Origin: Fimbriimonadaceae bacterium
Lineage (GTDB): Bacteria > Armatimonadota > UBA10988
Assembly: GCA_020850355.1 (NCBI GenBank)
Contig: JADZEX010000082.1
Location: 28,772-92,771 of the forward strand
DNA: 64,000 nucleotides
Direction: 5' to 3'
Each line of letters opens with the position of its first letter. Position 1 is the first letter of the stretch. The notes beneath the pieces were generated by a model. That model searched no databases. It was not told the DNA's origin and saw nothing but the letters and a program-made list of their open reading frames with translations. The translations under genes were made by a program, and so were the position numbers. Positions 7,868-18,128 of this stretch are shown here, in pieces.

Positions 7868-8491
7868 ATGGCACGGCGGTCGATTGGCGGGGTGCTGCGC
7901 GAGTTGCGGGCGCGGCAGGGGTTGACGCAGTTGCAGTTGGCGGAGCGCCTCGGGACGCGGCAGGCGGTGGTCTCGGCGCGTGAGAACGGCAGCAGTGGCG
8001 TGCCGGTCGAGCAGTTGGAGGGCTACGTGCGCGACGCCGACGCGGCCTTGCTGCTGACGCCGCGCGGGTGGGAGGTCTGGGAGTCGCCGACGCTGGCGCT
8101 ACCGAGCTACGGGGCGGTGCCCTGCGGGCAGCCGCTGGCCGTGGCTGAGGAGGCCGACGAGATCGACTTCGGGGACCTCACCGACGGGTTGTGGGACGGG
8201 GCGCGCTGCTTTCTGATCCGGGCCGATGGCGATTCGATGGAGCCGCTGATCCGGTCGGGCGACTGGCTGATTGTCGACCGGCGCCGGACCTGGGCGGAGT
8301 TTGACGTGGTCGTTGCGACGGTCGGGGAGTTCACCACGGTGAAGCAGGTGCAGGCGCATCCGGAGCGGTGGGGCGAGTGGGTCCTGGCGCCGCTCAACGA
8401 GCGCCACTCGCTGATCGATGCGGGCGACGAGACGGTGGCGATTCACGGGGTGGTGGTGGGCCAGCTGCGTTGCCGGCGGGTCGGGCGCTGA
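7868..8491 (+). CDS. XRE-S24 autocleaving repressor (LexA/CI/UmuD-like)
   Basis: 207 residues. Residues 5-55 form a Cro/CI-type helix-turn-helix ('RARQGLTQLQLAERLGTRQAVVSARENG'). Residues ~80-205 form a peptidase S24 domain with catalytic Ser123 in GDSMEPLI and Lys159 in TTVKQVQ. The presumed self-cleavage site is Cys86-Gly87 (YGAVPCGQP), the Cys-Gly scissile bond used by UmuD rather than the Ala-Gly of LexA. The protein should repress its own promoter and be inactivated by RecA-stimulated cleavage. The ATG has a GAGGAG site seven bases upstream. Fourteen bases downstream a small gene starts in the same direction. The CI-type HTH fits a prophage-like or stress-module repressor better than the housekeeping LexA. 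Confidence 0.85.
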   Translation: MARRSIGGVLRELRARQGLTQLQLAERLGTRQAVVSARENGSSGVPVEQLEGYVRDADAALLLTPRGWEVWESPTLALPSYGAVPCGQPLAVAEEADEIDFGDLTDGLWDGARCFLIRADGDSMEPLIRSGDWLIVDRRRTWAEFDVVVATVGEFTTVKQVQAHPERWGEWVLAPLNERHSLIDAGDETVAIHGVVVGQLRCRRVGR

Positions 8492-8504
8492 GCGGGAGGG
8501 TGAC

Positions 8505-8834
8505 ATGCAGGAGCAGTTCGAGGTGCTGACCGCGGTGGGTGCCGAGTTGTCGCCCCGGATTCTGGTGCGGGGGCGGGTCTGGCCGGCTCGTGGCGGCGAC
8601 CGCCGAAGCCAGCGTCAGCCTTGCCGGGTGGTTTCGACTCACCGCCTGGCGGTCCCGCGCGGCGCCCGCGATGTGCGGCCCGGGCGCTGCCTGCGCGGCG
8701 CCGACGGCGCGGTGTACACGGTGCTGGCGCCCTCCTGGCGACGTGGCGCGCCGGACGAGAGCCGCTGGGAGTTGCAGCGCGTGCGCTGTCCGGCCGACGA
8801 CATCACCGCGCGGCTGCTGGCCCGCCTCGGCTGA
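8505..8834 (+). CDS. Hypothetical protein co-transcribed with the S24 repressor
   Basis: 109 residues, soluble, Arg-rich (about 15%) and compact, with 'RPGRCLRGADGAVYTVLAP' as its most beta-like stretch. The ATG at 8505 follows GGGAGGG by four bases and lies 13 bases after the repressor stop, so the two form an operon. The size and basic character recall small phage accessory or nucleic-acid-binding proteins, but I do not recognise it. A hairpin terminator follows. Confidence 0.6.
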   Translation: MQEQFEVLTAVGAELSPRILVRGRVWPARGGDRRSQRQPCRVVSTHRLAVPRGARDVRPGRCLRGADGAVYTVLAPSWRRGAPDESRWELQRVRCPADDITARLLARLG

Positions 8835-8841
8835 GATGCCG

Positions 8842-8871
8842 CCAGCGGGGCCGCGGCGGCGGCCCCGCTGG
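8842..8871. terminator. Hairpin between convergent genes
   Basis: CCAGCGGGGCC (8842-8852) and GGCCCCGCTGG (8861-8871) form a perfect 11-bp stem with an 8-base loop, placed between the convergent stops at 8834 and 8893. The U-tract is poor (GTTGCC), so it may act as a bidirectional or Rho-assisted terminator. Confidence 0.6.
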
Positions 8872-8892
8872 GTTGCCCTGCCCGCGGCGACG

Positions 8893-9549
8893 CTACGGCG
8901 TGATGGCCGCCGGCATCGCCCCGACGATCGCCGAGAAGTGCAGCCACTTGGTGTGGCCGTCGGCGTAGGTCAGGTTGCTGCCCTCATTGTGCCGCGTGTT
9001 GGTGGCGGTCTGGTTAGTCGGCGGGCTGACGCACGGGTCGGTCCAGCCGTTGCGACCGGCGAAAGCGTACCACTGCCCGGTGCAGCCCTGGCCGACCCAG
9101 TGCAAGCTGTCGCCCATCGCGATCACGCTGGCCGGGGCCTGAATGCTGGCCATCGCCCGCGTCGACAGGTTGCCGTTGTAGCCGTAGTTGTTGATCATCT
9201 GGCTATTGAAGTCGGCCGCCGACTGCGACGTCAGGCCCGACGGGCAGTTCATGATCTGCCAGTTGGCGCAGTACGGGTAGATGTAGTGCCGCCACCAGTT
9301 GCGGTTGCCGGGGGGTGAACCGCCGAGCGGCACGCCGGCAAACTGGTAGCCCTGGTGCATGTACATCTCGTCGTAGTCCTGCACGTATTGCATCAGCGCG
9401 GTGCCGAGCTGCTTGCAGTTGGAGGCACAGGACGACTGGCGGGCCTTCTCCCGCGCCTTGGCGAAGACTGGGAACAGAATGGCTGCCAAGATCGCGATGA
9501 TCGCGATCACGACCAGAAGCTCGATCAGCGTGAAACCCCGTCGGCGCAT
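8893..9549 (-). CDS. Prepilin-type H-X9-DG protein (DUF1559-like pseudopilin)
   Basis: 218 residues. The N-terminus MRRRG^[13 protein letters not shown] is a class III prepilin signal with cleavage after Gly5 and Glu at +5, followed by the hydrophobic pilin helix and '[16 protein letters not shown]'. Near the C-terminus '[17 protein letters not shown]' is the H-X9-DG processing-associated motif. Such proteins are exported by type II secretion/pilus-like machinery and are massively multiplied in Planctomycetota and Armatimonadota. The FPVFA(K/Q)AREKAR wording is most familiar from Armatimonadota. No secretion genes accompany it here. Confidence 0.92.
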   Translation of the reverse strand: MRRRGFTLIELLVVIAIIAILAAILFPVFAKAREKARQSSCASNCKQLGTALMQYVQDYDEMYMHQGYQFAGVPLGGSPPGNRNWWRHYIYPYCANWQIMNCPSGLTSQSAADFNSQMINNYGYNGNLSTRAMASIQAPASVIAMGDSLHWVGQGCTGQWYAFAGRNGWTDPCVSPPTNQTATNTRHNEGSNLTYADGHTKWLHFSAIVGAMPAAITP

Positions 9550-9625
9550 CGTTGGACTCCCAGGACGGTCTCCGGACCGCCCGAACCGCCGTTGTAGTCC
9601 ATCGCCAGCCCGACGTCAACCCGAC

Positions 9626-10399
9626 CTACGGCTGCAACAGGGCCATCAGGTTGGTGCCGCCGACGGCGGCTGCCAGGGCGCGGTCGGGCAGCAGATCGAG
9701 CTTCAGCAGCGCGCTGTGCGGGCCTTTGAGCGGCAGCCCGCTACCGCAGACCAGCTTGTCGCCGCCGAGACTGGCGGCGAGCTGATCGATGCTGCCGTAG
9801 AGCACGGTCTCGAGGCGACTGACATCGAGTCCAAACCGCCGCTCGCGCCAGCGCGGGTCGGTCACGAAGGGACTCGCCTGGTAGCCGATCCCCTCGAGCA
9901 CCAGAAAGCGCAGCGTCGGGAACGGCTGCAGGCCGGCGGCCAGGGCGGCCAGCTCCAGGTCCTCGGGGTCGTCCAGCCAGTGGCGCTGCCGGCGGTCTTC
10001 GTGGCGGCAGACGAAGCAGGCCAGCAGCCCGGCCTCGGCCACCGCGCCGAGCGCCCGGCGACCGGGCGCAGCGGTCAGCTCGTAACGGTGGTAGTTCGGG
10101 AACAGCCGCACGCCGACACAGCCCGCCGCCTGGCAGGCCGCCAGGTCGCGCTCGAAGCCGGCGTAGCCGGGATCCAGCACGGCCAGCGGCAGCAGGCGCT
10201 CGCGGTGCGGCGCCAGCTCGGCCAGCAGCTCGTCGTTGCCGGCCTGCGGGTCGCGGTAGCAGACCGCGCTGAGCGAGCCGACCAGCCCGCGGGCGATGCC
10301 GCAGGAGTCGTAGCGCGCCAGCAACTGCGCCGCGGTCCGGACCGGGTGGGACCGAAACGGCCAGTGGCCGAGCGAGGCGTGCGCGTCGAAGAACTCCAT
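9626..10399 (-). CDS. Amidohydrolase-family protein, second of a coupled pair
   Basis: 257 residues. It starts with 'FFDAHASLGHWPF', the position of the HxH metal motif of amidohydrolase-2 enzymes, but here it reads D-A-H-A-S, so only one His remains. Other features of the fold are visible: 'GVRLFPNYHRYEL', 'LVLEGIGYQ' and the closing 'DKLVCGSGLPL'. The loss of several metal ligands suggests a non-catalytic or altered partner. The ATG overlaps the upstream gene's stop as TGATG, so the two are translated together, perhaps as a heteromer. The first half of the fused gene at 51561 has the same domain order. Confidence 0.75.
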   Translation of the reverse strand: MEFFDAHASLGHWPFRSHPVRTAAQLLARYDSCGIARGLVGSLSAVCYRDPQAGNDELLAELAPHRERLLPLAVLDPGYAGFERDLAACQAAGCVGVRLFPNYHRYELTAAPGRRALGAVAEAGLLACFVCRHEDRRQRHWLDDPEDLELAALAAGLQPFPTLRFLVLEGIGYQASPFVTDPRWRERRFGLDVSRLETVLYGSIDQLAASLGGDKLVCGSGLPLKGPHSALLKLDLLPDRALAAAVGGTNLMALLQP

Positions 10400-11175
10400 C
10401 AGCGCCTCCGATCCAGAATGCCCTGCATGTTGTCCCAGCAGATCGCCTGCGTCTGTGCCGGCGTGAGCTGCGCGTCGAGCAGCTTGCCGACGCCGCCCTC
10501 CATGGTCATGTCGGTCGCAAAGAGCAACCGTTCGACACCGACTGCCGCCACGCAGCGGTCGATCAGCCCGTCGTCGACCACGCTGCCGCTGGTGTCGAGG
10601 TAGACCCCCGGCGCCCCGCGCAGCTCGCGCAGCGACCACTCCCAATCGCCGCCGCCGCCGATGTGACCCTCGATGAAGACCGCCTCGGGGTACCGCCGCG
10701 AGGCCCGCGCCAGGTTGCCGGCGTCGCTGATCCGGGGTTGCTGCCAGTGCAGCTTGTTGCACCAGGGCCTCCCGGCGTGCCACAGCATCGGCACGCGATG
10801 CTGGATCGCCAGCTCGTAGAAGGGGTACAGCACCGGCTCGTCGGCGAGGTACTGGTGGTAGAACTTGAAGCCGATGAAGCCGCGGTCGAGACAACGCCGC
10901 GCCTCGTCGAGCGCCTCACGGTGCCAGCCGGGGTCGAGGTAGGCGTAGCCCAGCAGTCGGTCCGGCCAGCGCTGCAGCGCCCAATCCAGGGCGTCGTTGC
11001 AGGCCCGCATCTCCTCCGGCGTGGCGTTGCGATTCTCGGCCAGCGGAATCGAGCAGCAGAGCTTCACGATGCCCAGCCGGTCCGCGGCGCGGAGGGCGTC
11101 CTCGGTGGTGAAGCCGTACCGCCGGCCCTCGCCGGGGACGTGCATGTGAGCGTCGATCTTCGGGATACCAAGCAT
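10399..11175 (-). CDS. Amidohydrolase-family metal-dependent hydrolase
   Basis: 258 residues, an intact amidohydrolase-2 (PF04909-type) TIM barrel. 'IDAHMHV' gives the HxH pair, 'GFKFYHQYL' the strand-4 region, 'MLWHAG' a metal His, 'IEGHIGGGGDWEW' another, and 'LLFATDM' the terminal Asp. Such enzymes hydrolyse or decarboxylate small cyclic or aromatic substrates. The substrate is not predictable from sequence. The ATG at 11175 is well inside a longer frame and matches the family's N-terminus. It is coupled by TGATG to the partner gene downstream. Confidence 0.82.
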   Translation of the reverse strand: MLGIPKIDAHMHVPGEGRRYGFTTEDALRAADRLGIVKLCCSIPLAENRNATPEEMRACNDALDWALQRWPDRLLGYAYLDPGWHREALDEARRCLDRGFIGFKFYHQYLADEPVLYPFYELAIQHRVPMLWHAGRPWCNKLHWQQPRISDAGNLARASRRYPEAVFIEGHIGGGGDWEWSLRELRGAPGVYLDTSGSVVDDGLIDRCVAAVGVERLLFATDMTMEGGVGKLLDAQLTPAQTQAICWDNMQGILDRRR

Positions 11176-11198
11176 CGGCGACCTGCCTGCGGCGCAGT

Positions 11199-11501
11199 TC
11201 AGGCTGGCACGATGCACTCCTCCAGGGCCTGCCGGAGTTGGGCCAGACGGTGGGGCAGGTTGCCCCCCAGCACCTGCCCGGCGCCGCTGCAGAAGGCCTC
11301 GCACCAGGCCCGCCGGAAGGCCCGGTCGGTGTACGGGTCGAGGCCCAGCCGCACGGTGTCGCCGGCGGGCAGGCTGGCCAGCGTGCGCTCGGCGGCGGCG
11401 CGCAACAGCAGCCGCAGGCTGGCGGCGCCGCAGAGGTCACCCAGCTCGTGGTGGGCAACCTGTTCCAGCGGCTGCAGCAGCGCAGCGAGGCGGTGGTTCA
11501 C
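11199..11501 (-). CDS. Small hypothetical protein coupled to the receiver/pseudo-kinase
   Basis: 100 residues, mostly helical, Leu/Ala/Arg-rich, with no membrane segment or signal. It starts at a GTG whose last bases overlap the upstream stop (GTGA), which implies obligatory co-translation with the two-component protein at 11498-13003. I recognise no family. The middle 'GLDPYTDRAFRRAWCEAFC' and two later Cys are the only distinctive features. A role in the same signalling pathway is inferred only from coupling. Confidence 0.6.
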   Translation of the reverse strand: MNHRLAALLQPLEQVAHHELGDLCGAASLRLLLRAAAERTLASLPAGDTVRLGLDPYTDRAFRRAWCEAFCSGAGQVLGGNLPHRLAQLRQALEECIVPA

Positions 11502-13003
11502 GGCGCCGGCGCCTCCCGCCGCGGGAAGGTCAGCCGGAAAGTGGTCCCGCTGCCGAGGCGGCTGGCGACCTCGATCATCCCGCCGTGGGCGGTCACCGCG
11601 CTGCGGATCACGGCGCCGCCGAGGCCCGTGCCGCGCGGCTTGCCGTGCGTGAAGAAGGGCTCAAAGACCTGTGCCGCCACCTCCGGCGGCATCCCGCAGC
11701 CGGTGTCGCTGACTTCGATCACCGCCACCGCCGCCGAGAGCTGCAGCGAGAGCCGCAGCAGCCCGCCTGAGGGCATCGCCTCGCAGGCGTTCTTGACCAG
11801 GTTTTGCAGCGCCCGCAGGATCCGCCGCGGGTCGAGGTCGAGTTCCAGATCGTCCGGCGCTTCGACCCGTACGCGGACACCAAGGCGGTTCAGCTCGGGC
11901 AGTTGGAAGCGCACCGCGTCGTCGAGCAGCCCACGCAGGCTGCAGGCTCGGCGGTCGAGCCGGAAGTCGCCCGACAAAAAGTCGGCCAGCTCGCCGCACA
12001 TCAACAGCAGGCGCTCGGCATTCTCGACGATCATGTCGCGGTAGTCGGGTTCGTCAACCTCCAGCTCGCGCGCCGCCGCCTCGATGCGAGCCACCGGCAC
12101 CCGCACGCGCTCGCAGATCGCCCCGGCCAGGCGGCCGACCAGTGCCAGCTTCTCGTCGCGCAGGCCCTGCTCGAACAGCCGCATGTGGGCCAGCGCCAGC
12201 GCGCCCTGTTGGGCCAGCAGCTCCAGTTGCTCGGTGGTGACGTCGCTCAGCGGCTCGGACGTTTCGACCACCAGCAGGCCTTCGGGGGTGTCACCGACCT
12301 GCAGCCGCAAGACGGCGGCCGCGGCGAGCGGGTCGGGCGGGGTCTGCAGCGGCTGGTCGGCCAGCTCCAGGCAGAGCGCTGGCCAGGCCGTCAGGCGACT
12401 CGGGAACGGGCGGCGCCAGCGCCGGGCGGAGAGGTCGGCCAGCAACACGCCGGCCGGGCCGCCCTGGGCAGCCGTGGCCGCCAGCACCGCCAGCTCGTCG
12501 GCCAGCTCCAGCCGGGTCCGCGGGCGAGTCAGCTCCTGGGAGATGCGCCAGGCGTCGAGCACGGCCTGCAGCCGGCTGTTCTCACCGGCCACCTGCCGCT
12601 GCCGCAGCGCCCGCTGCACGGCGTCCGACAGCCGGTCGAGCGGGAACGGCTTCAGCAAGATCGCTGCGAAACCGCTCTGCATGGCGGTCTGCACCAGCCG
12701 CAGGTTGCCGAACCCGGTGACCATCACGCCGACCAGTTGAGGGTTCAGCCGGCGGAGCTCCTCGAACAGGCGCAGGCCGTTGAGGTCGGGCATGCGGTAG
12801 TCGGTGACCACCACGTCGATGTCGCTGACGTCCAGCGCCAGGGCCTCGTAAGGGTGCTTCACGCCCACGGTGTCGTAGCCGGCGTGGCGCAGGATCTCGG
12901 TCTCGACGGCGACGATGGCCTGTTCGTCGTCGACCACCAGCACCCGGTCCGGCCCGACGGCCGGATGCTGCGGGGGAGATGCGAGCTCCGCGGCCAGCGC
13001 CAC
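11498..13003 (-). CDS. Receiver-GAF-like-HATPase signalling protein lacking the phospho-His
   Basis: 501 residues. An N-terminal receiver domain (about 20-135) has the acidic pair DD near 25, phosphoacceptor Asp68 in VVTDYRMP and Lys118 in LLKPF. Residues ~150-275 look like a GAF-type sensor. A C-terminal HATPase_c domain has N-box NLVKNACEA (401-409), G1 DTGCGMP and G2 GTGLGGA. The dimerisation helix keeps 'LALVGRLAG' but the expected A-H-E-x-x-N-P reads I-C-E-R-V-R-V-P, so Cys297 replaces the phosphorylatable His. It probably cannot autophosphorylate in the usual way and may act as an ATP-binding regulator. GTG start; GAGGAGG lies 15 bases upstream, so the exact start is uncertain. Confidence 0.82.
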   Translation of the reverse strand: MALAAELASPPQHPAVGPDRVLVVDDEQAIVAVETEILRHAGYDTVGVKHPYEALALDVSDIDVVVTDYRMPDLNGLRLFEELRRLNPQLVGVMVTGFGNLRLVQTAMQSGFAAILLKPFPLDRLSDAVQRALRQRQVAGENSRLQAVLDAWRISQELTRPRTRLELADELAVLAATAAQGGPAGVLLADLSARRWRRPFPSRLTAWPALCLELADQPLQTPPDPLAAAAVLRLQVGDTPEGLLVVETSEPLSDVTTEQLELLAQQGALALAHMRLFEQGLRDEKLALVGRLAGAICERVRVPVARIEAAARELEVDEPDYRDMIVENAERLLLMCGELADFLSGDFRLDRRACSLRGLLDDAVRFQLPELNRLGVRVRVEAPDDLELDLDPRRILRALQNLVKNACEAMPSGGLLRLSLQLSAAVAVIEVSDTGCGMPPEVAAQVFEPFFTHGKPRGTGLGGAVIRSAVTAHGGMIEVASRLGSGTTFRLTFPRREAPAP

Positions 13004-13023
13004 CAGCGACTCCGACGGCCTCC

Positions 13024-13824
13024 TCAGACCGGCGGCGGGGGCACCGGCGAGGGCTCGTTGGTGGGGTTATCGGCCGGGGCAGTGGTTTCTGAACGCACCG
13101 CCGGTGGCGCCACGGTGAACTTGATCACGACATCCGCCTCGAGGACGCCACCGGTCTCGGCGCGGAGCCCTTTGGCGACCACCACGGTGTAGGCCGCGCC
13201 GGCCTGCAGCGGTTGCGCCGGCACGAACTCCAGCCGCCCGGTCGCCGCGTCGCAGGCCAGCCGGCCAGCCACCGCCTGCCCATCGGCGCGGGTCACCCGC
13301 AACGGCGTGAGCCGCTCCAAGCAGTCGGGGTCCAGGCTCTTGCTCAGCTCCACCACCACCGCGGCCTCTGGCGCTGCCGTGGTGCAGGCGTCCGCTGGCG
13401 TGGCCGACTTCACGCCGAGGCCAATCACGATCACCAGGCGGTCCTTGTCGAGCAGCCCAAACCGCTGGTTGGCCTCCCGCAGCAGCGTCGCGTCGGCCGC
13501 CGTGAGGACCAGCGAGCCGCCCACCGGGTCGTCGGCATAGACCGCCTCCGGCCGCACCACCAGCGGCCGCTCACCGACCCGCGCACGGTCGGCGCGAGCG
13601 CTGGTCAGGCCGGCCTTGTAGCCACAGAAGCCGGCGCGGTAGTCCTTGTTGGCGAGCAGCGCCGCCGACGGGTAGACGCTGGTCTCGTCAGGATCCAGCA
13701 GCCGCGGGAAGCGGCAGCGCTGCGGATCGAGGTGGCAGGCGTCGACGATCACCCCGGTCGGCACCTCCGCGGCCCAGCCAGCCGCTGCGGCCATCCAACA
13801 CAGGATCAGCATACCGGGACGCAT
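13024..13824 (-). CDS. Secreted protein with C-terminal Ig-like domain
   Basis: 266 residues from ATG 13824, with GGAG eight bases upstream. The signal peptide is MRPGMLILCWMAAAAGWAA. The central part contains paired cysteines ('DACHLDPQRCRF', 'AGFCGYKAGL') and the C-terminus 'LRVTRADGQAVAGRLACD..QPLQAGAAYTVVVAKGLRAETGG' is a SbsA/Big_5-type Ig-like domain, found in surface-layer and cell-wall proteins. A proline-rich tail ends the protein. It precedes the signalling gene by 20 bases and could be its exported input or output. The function is otherwise unknown. Confidence 0.7.
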   Translation of the reverse strand: MRPGMLILCWMAAAAGWAAEVPTGVIVDACHLDPQRCRFPRLLDPDETSVYPSAALLANKDYRAGFCGYKAGLTSARADRARVGERPLVVRPEAVYADDPVGGSLVLTAADATLLREANQRFGLLDKDRLVIVIGLGVKSATPADACTTAAPEAAVVVELSKSLDPDCLERLTPLRVTRADGQAVAGRLACDAATGRLEFVPAQPLQAGAAYTVVVAKGLRAETGGVLEADVVIKFTVAPPAVRSETTAPADNPTNEPSPVPPPPV

Positions 13825-13931
13825 CGTCTTCTCCGCCACGATCGCCAAACGCCAGGGCAACCTCGTCGGTTGTACCTCGATTCGTAAGCAGCGTGCCACC
13901 ATTCTGTTGCGACACGATGACAGCGGGCCGC

Positions 13932-16191
<2,260 letters not shown>

Positions 16192-16241
16192 CGGCGCACT
16201 CCTTGAGTTGTTGTTCGCCCGCAGGCACCCAATAGGAAGAC

Positions 16242-16259
16242 ACATCGCCGAGGCGATGT
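16242..16259. promoter_or_regulatory. Short palindrome between the two Flp pilin genes
   Basis: ACATCGCC and GGCGATGT flank a GA dinucleotide (8-bp arms). On the minus strand it overlaps a TTGACA that precedes the downstream pilin gene, so it could be an operator or a small attenuating hairpin. No clear -10 at standard spacing was found. Confidence 0.35.
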
Positions 16260-16306
16260 CAAGGACTGCGGATTGAATGTTGCGACGCTGCTGGGGCCCT
16301 CCCAAC

Positions 16307-16474
16307 TCAGGCGGAGCCGTGCCGCCGGGAGTCGCTGGCCAGCGCCTGGGCCAGCCGTTCCTGGCGCCCCAGGACCGTCGCCACGGTGATCGCCAGCATC
16401 GCCAGCAACGAGACCACCAGACCGTATTCGAGCGCGGTCTGACCGCCTTCATCGCACCACAGCCGTCGCCACAT
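16307..16474 (-). CDS. Second Flp-family type IVb pilin
   Basis: 55 residues: MWRRLWCDEGGQTALEYG then 'LVVSLLAMLAITVATVLGR' and a short basic tail. It carries the same G/xxxxEY processing site (after Gly11) and the same length as the pilin gene downstream. The two mature pilins share the cleavage region and 'ATVLGR / ILTVLGR' but differ in their tails. A GGAGAGG ribosome site precedes the ATG. The pair, 115 bases apart, looks like a diverged duplication supplying major and minor subunits. Confidence 0.88.
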   Translation of the reverse strand: MWRRLWCDEGGQTALEYGLVVSLLAMLAITVATVLGRQERLAQALASDSRRHGSA

Positions 16475-16572
16475 CTGGCCTCTCCAGCCCCGACCGACGG
16501 AACCGCAGGGGATTCGACGCTCCGGCGGTCCGTCCGTTTCTGGCGACTGCTACCAGCAGCGGGCGCCAAACG

Positions 16573-16602
16573 TTGACAGAACCGCCCCGCGGCGGCTATC
16601 AT
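16573..16602 (+). promoter_or_regulatory. Sigma-70-type promoter for the small basic protein gene
   Basis: TTGACA (16573-16578) is followed after 18 bases by TATCAT (16597-16602). Predicted transcription starts near 16609, about 27 bases before the GTG start at 16636. Confidence 0.7.
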
Positions 16603-16635
16603 GAGCGGCCTGAAAGCAGTAAGGGAGCACCGTTC

Positions 16636-16869
16636 GTGGCGCTGGATCTAGCGAAACTACAAGAGTTCGACCCGACACGGCTGCGCGAACTGGACCGCCG
16701 GGTGGACGACGACGTCAACGGCGAGGTCCTCGGGCGCAAGCGTGCGATCGAAGAGTCGCGCGCCAAGAAGCGCAAGAAGGCCGCCAAGAAGTCGCGCGGC
16801 AAGGGGCCCGACAGCGGCACCGGCACCAGCAGTGGGAGCGGCGGCGGCGGCGGCGGCCGCGGTCGCTAG
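16636..16869 (+). CDS. Small Lys-rich protein with Gly/Ser tail
   Basis: 77 residues from a GTG with AAGGGAG eight bases upstream and a good promoter in front. Residues 1-45 are acidic-helical ('LQEFDPTRLRELDRRVDDDVNGEVLGRK'), residues ~46-60 are a dense basic patch of Lys and Arg, and the tail is Gly/Ser-rich. The basic patch would fit binding to nucleic acid or ribosomes, but I recognise no family. Monocistronic, followed directly by a hairpin terminator. Confidence 0.7.
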   Translation: MALDLAKLQEFDPTRLRELDRRVDDDVNGEVLGRKRAIEESRAKKRKKAAKKSRGKGPDSGTGTSSGSGGGGGGRGR

Positions 16870-16894
16870 GCCTGCCCACCGACAGTTTGCGGCG

Positions 16895-16920
16895 AGCCGA
16901 CCACCCGCTGGTGGTCGGCT
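16895..16920 (+). terminator. Hairpin terminator
   Basis: AGCCGACCACC (16895-16905) and GGTGGTCGGCT (16910-16920) form a perfect 11-bp stem with a 4-base loop, followed by TGTTGCTGTCT. It lies between convergent genes and may serve both. Confidence 0.75.
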
Positions 16921-16937
16921 TGTTGCTGTCTCCGCGG

Positions 16938-18128
16938 TCAGCCAGTCTGCTGGAGCGCCCGCTCGGCGACGCGGACCAGCGTCTCGATGCCGATCCCGAG
17001 TGCGTCTTCGTCAAGATCGAAGCGCGGGTGGTGGTGCGGCCGGCCGGTGCCCTTGGCCTCGTTCTGGATGCCGACCGTGAAGTAGCAGCCGGGGACCCGC
17101 TGCAGGAAGTAGGCGAAGTCCTCGCCGCCCATCACTGGCTCGACCGGCACCACCTGCTCCGGGCCGACCGCCTCGGCAGCGGCCGCTCGCACCAGCTCGG
17201 TCATCGCGCGGTCGTTGACCGTCACCGGATAGCCGGGGATCACGGTCAGCTCGCCGGTCGCGCCGAACGCCGCCGGGATGTCGCGCACCAACTGCTCCAA
17301 GCGCCCGCGAATCGTGTCGCGGACGGCGTCGCTGTAGTAGCGCGCCGTGCCGACCAGTTCGGCGTAGGGGGGGATCACGTTGAACGTGTCCCCGGCGTGG
17401 AACTGCGTGATGCTGACCACCGCCGGCTCCCGCGGGGGCAGGTTGCGGCTGACGATGCTCTGAATCCCGGTCACCAACTGCGCCGCGGCGAGGATCGGGT
17501 CGACGCACTGCGCTGGCATCGCGGCGTGGCCGCCGGAGCCGGTGACGCGGATCCGGATCATGTCCGTGCCGGCCATGAAGGGGCCAGCGCAGACTCCGAC
17601 CGTGCCGGTTGGCTGCGGCGCCCAGAGGTGCAGGCCAAAGGCATAGTCGACCGGCGGGTCGTCGAGCACGCCCTCAGCGATCATCGGCTCGGCCCCACCG
17701 ATGGTCTCTTCGGCGGGCTGGAAGACCAGCTTCACGCGACCGGGCAGCTCCGGCATGCGCAACTGCAGCACGCGCGCCGCACCGAGCAGAATGGCGGTGT
17801 GACCGTCGTGGCCGCAGGCGTGCATCCGGCCGGGGATGGTCGACCGGTACGGCACGTCGTTCTCTTCGGTCACCGGCAGCGCGTCCATGTCGGCCCGCAG
17901 CAGGACGGTCGGGCCATCGCCCGCGCCACCCTTGAGCAGCGCCGTGACACCGGTCTTGGCGATTCCGGTGCGCGGCTTGAGGCCCAGCTCGCGGAGCTTC
18001 GCGGCCACCACCGCGGCGGTGCGCAGCTCCTCAAAGGCGACCTCCGGGTGCTGGTGCAGATCGCGCCGGATAGCGATGGCCTCGGGCAGCACGGCGGCCA
18101 CGGCGGGGCTTAGCTTCGATTCACTCAA
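16938..18128 (-). CDS. M20 family amidohydrolase/peptidase
   Basis: 396 residues, the usual size of M20D aminoacylase/hippurate hydrolase-type enzymes, which remove acyl groups from N-acyl amino acids. Metal and catalytic motifs are present: 'RRDLHQHPE', 'LLRADMDALP', 'HACGHDGHTA', 'VFQPAEE' and 'GGEDFAYFLQRVPG'. The dimerisation domain lies around residues 185-300 ('GSGGHAAMPAQCVDP'). No signal peptide, so cytoplasmic. The ATG overlaps the end of nfo by eight bases, which places it at the end of a long minus-strand operon. Confidence 0.93.
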   Translation of the reverse strand: MSESKLSPAVAAVLPEAIAIRRDLHQHPEVAFEELRTAAVVAAKLRELGLKPRTGIAKTGVTALLKGGAGDGPTVLLRADMDALPVTEENDVPYRSTIPGRMHACGHDGHTAILLGAARVLQLRMPELPGRVKLVFQPAEETIGGAEPMIAEGVLDDPPVDYAFGLHLWAPQPTGTVGVCAGPFMAGTDMIRIRVTGSGGHAAMPAQCVDPILAAAQLVTGIQSIVSRNLPPREPAVVSITQFHAGDTFNVIPPYAELVGTARYYSDAVRDTIRGRLEQLVRDIPAAFGATGELTVIPGYPVTVNDRAMTELVRAAAAEAVGPEQVVPVEPVMGGEDFAYFLQRVPGCYFTVGIQNEAKGTGRPHHHPRFDLDEDALGIGIETLVRVAERALQQTG

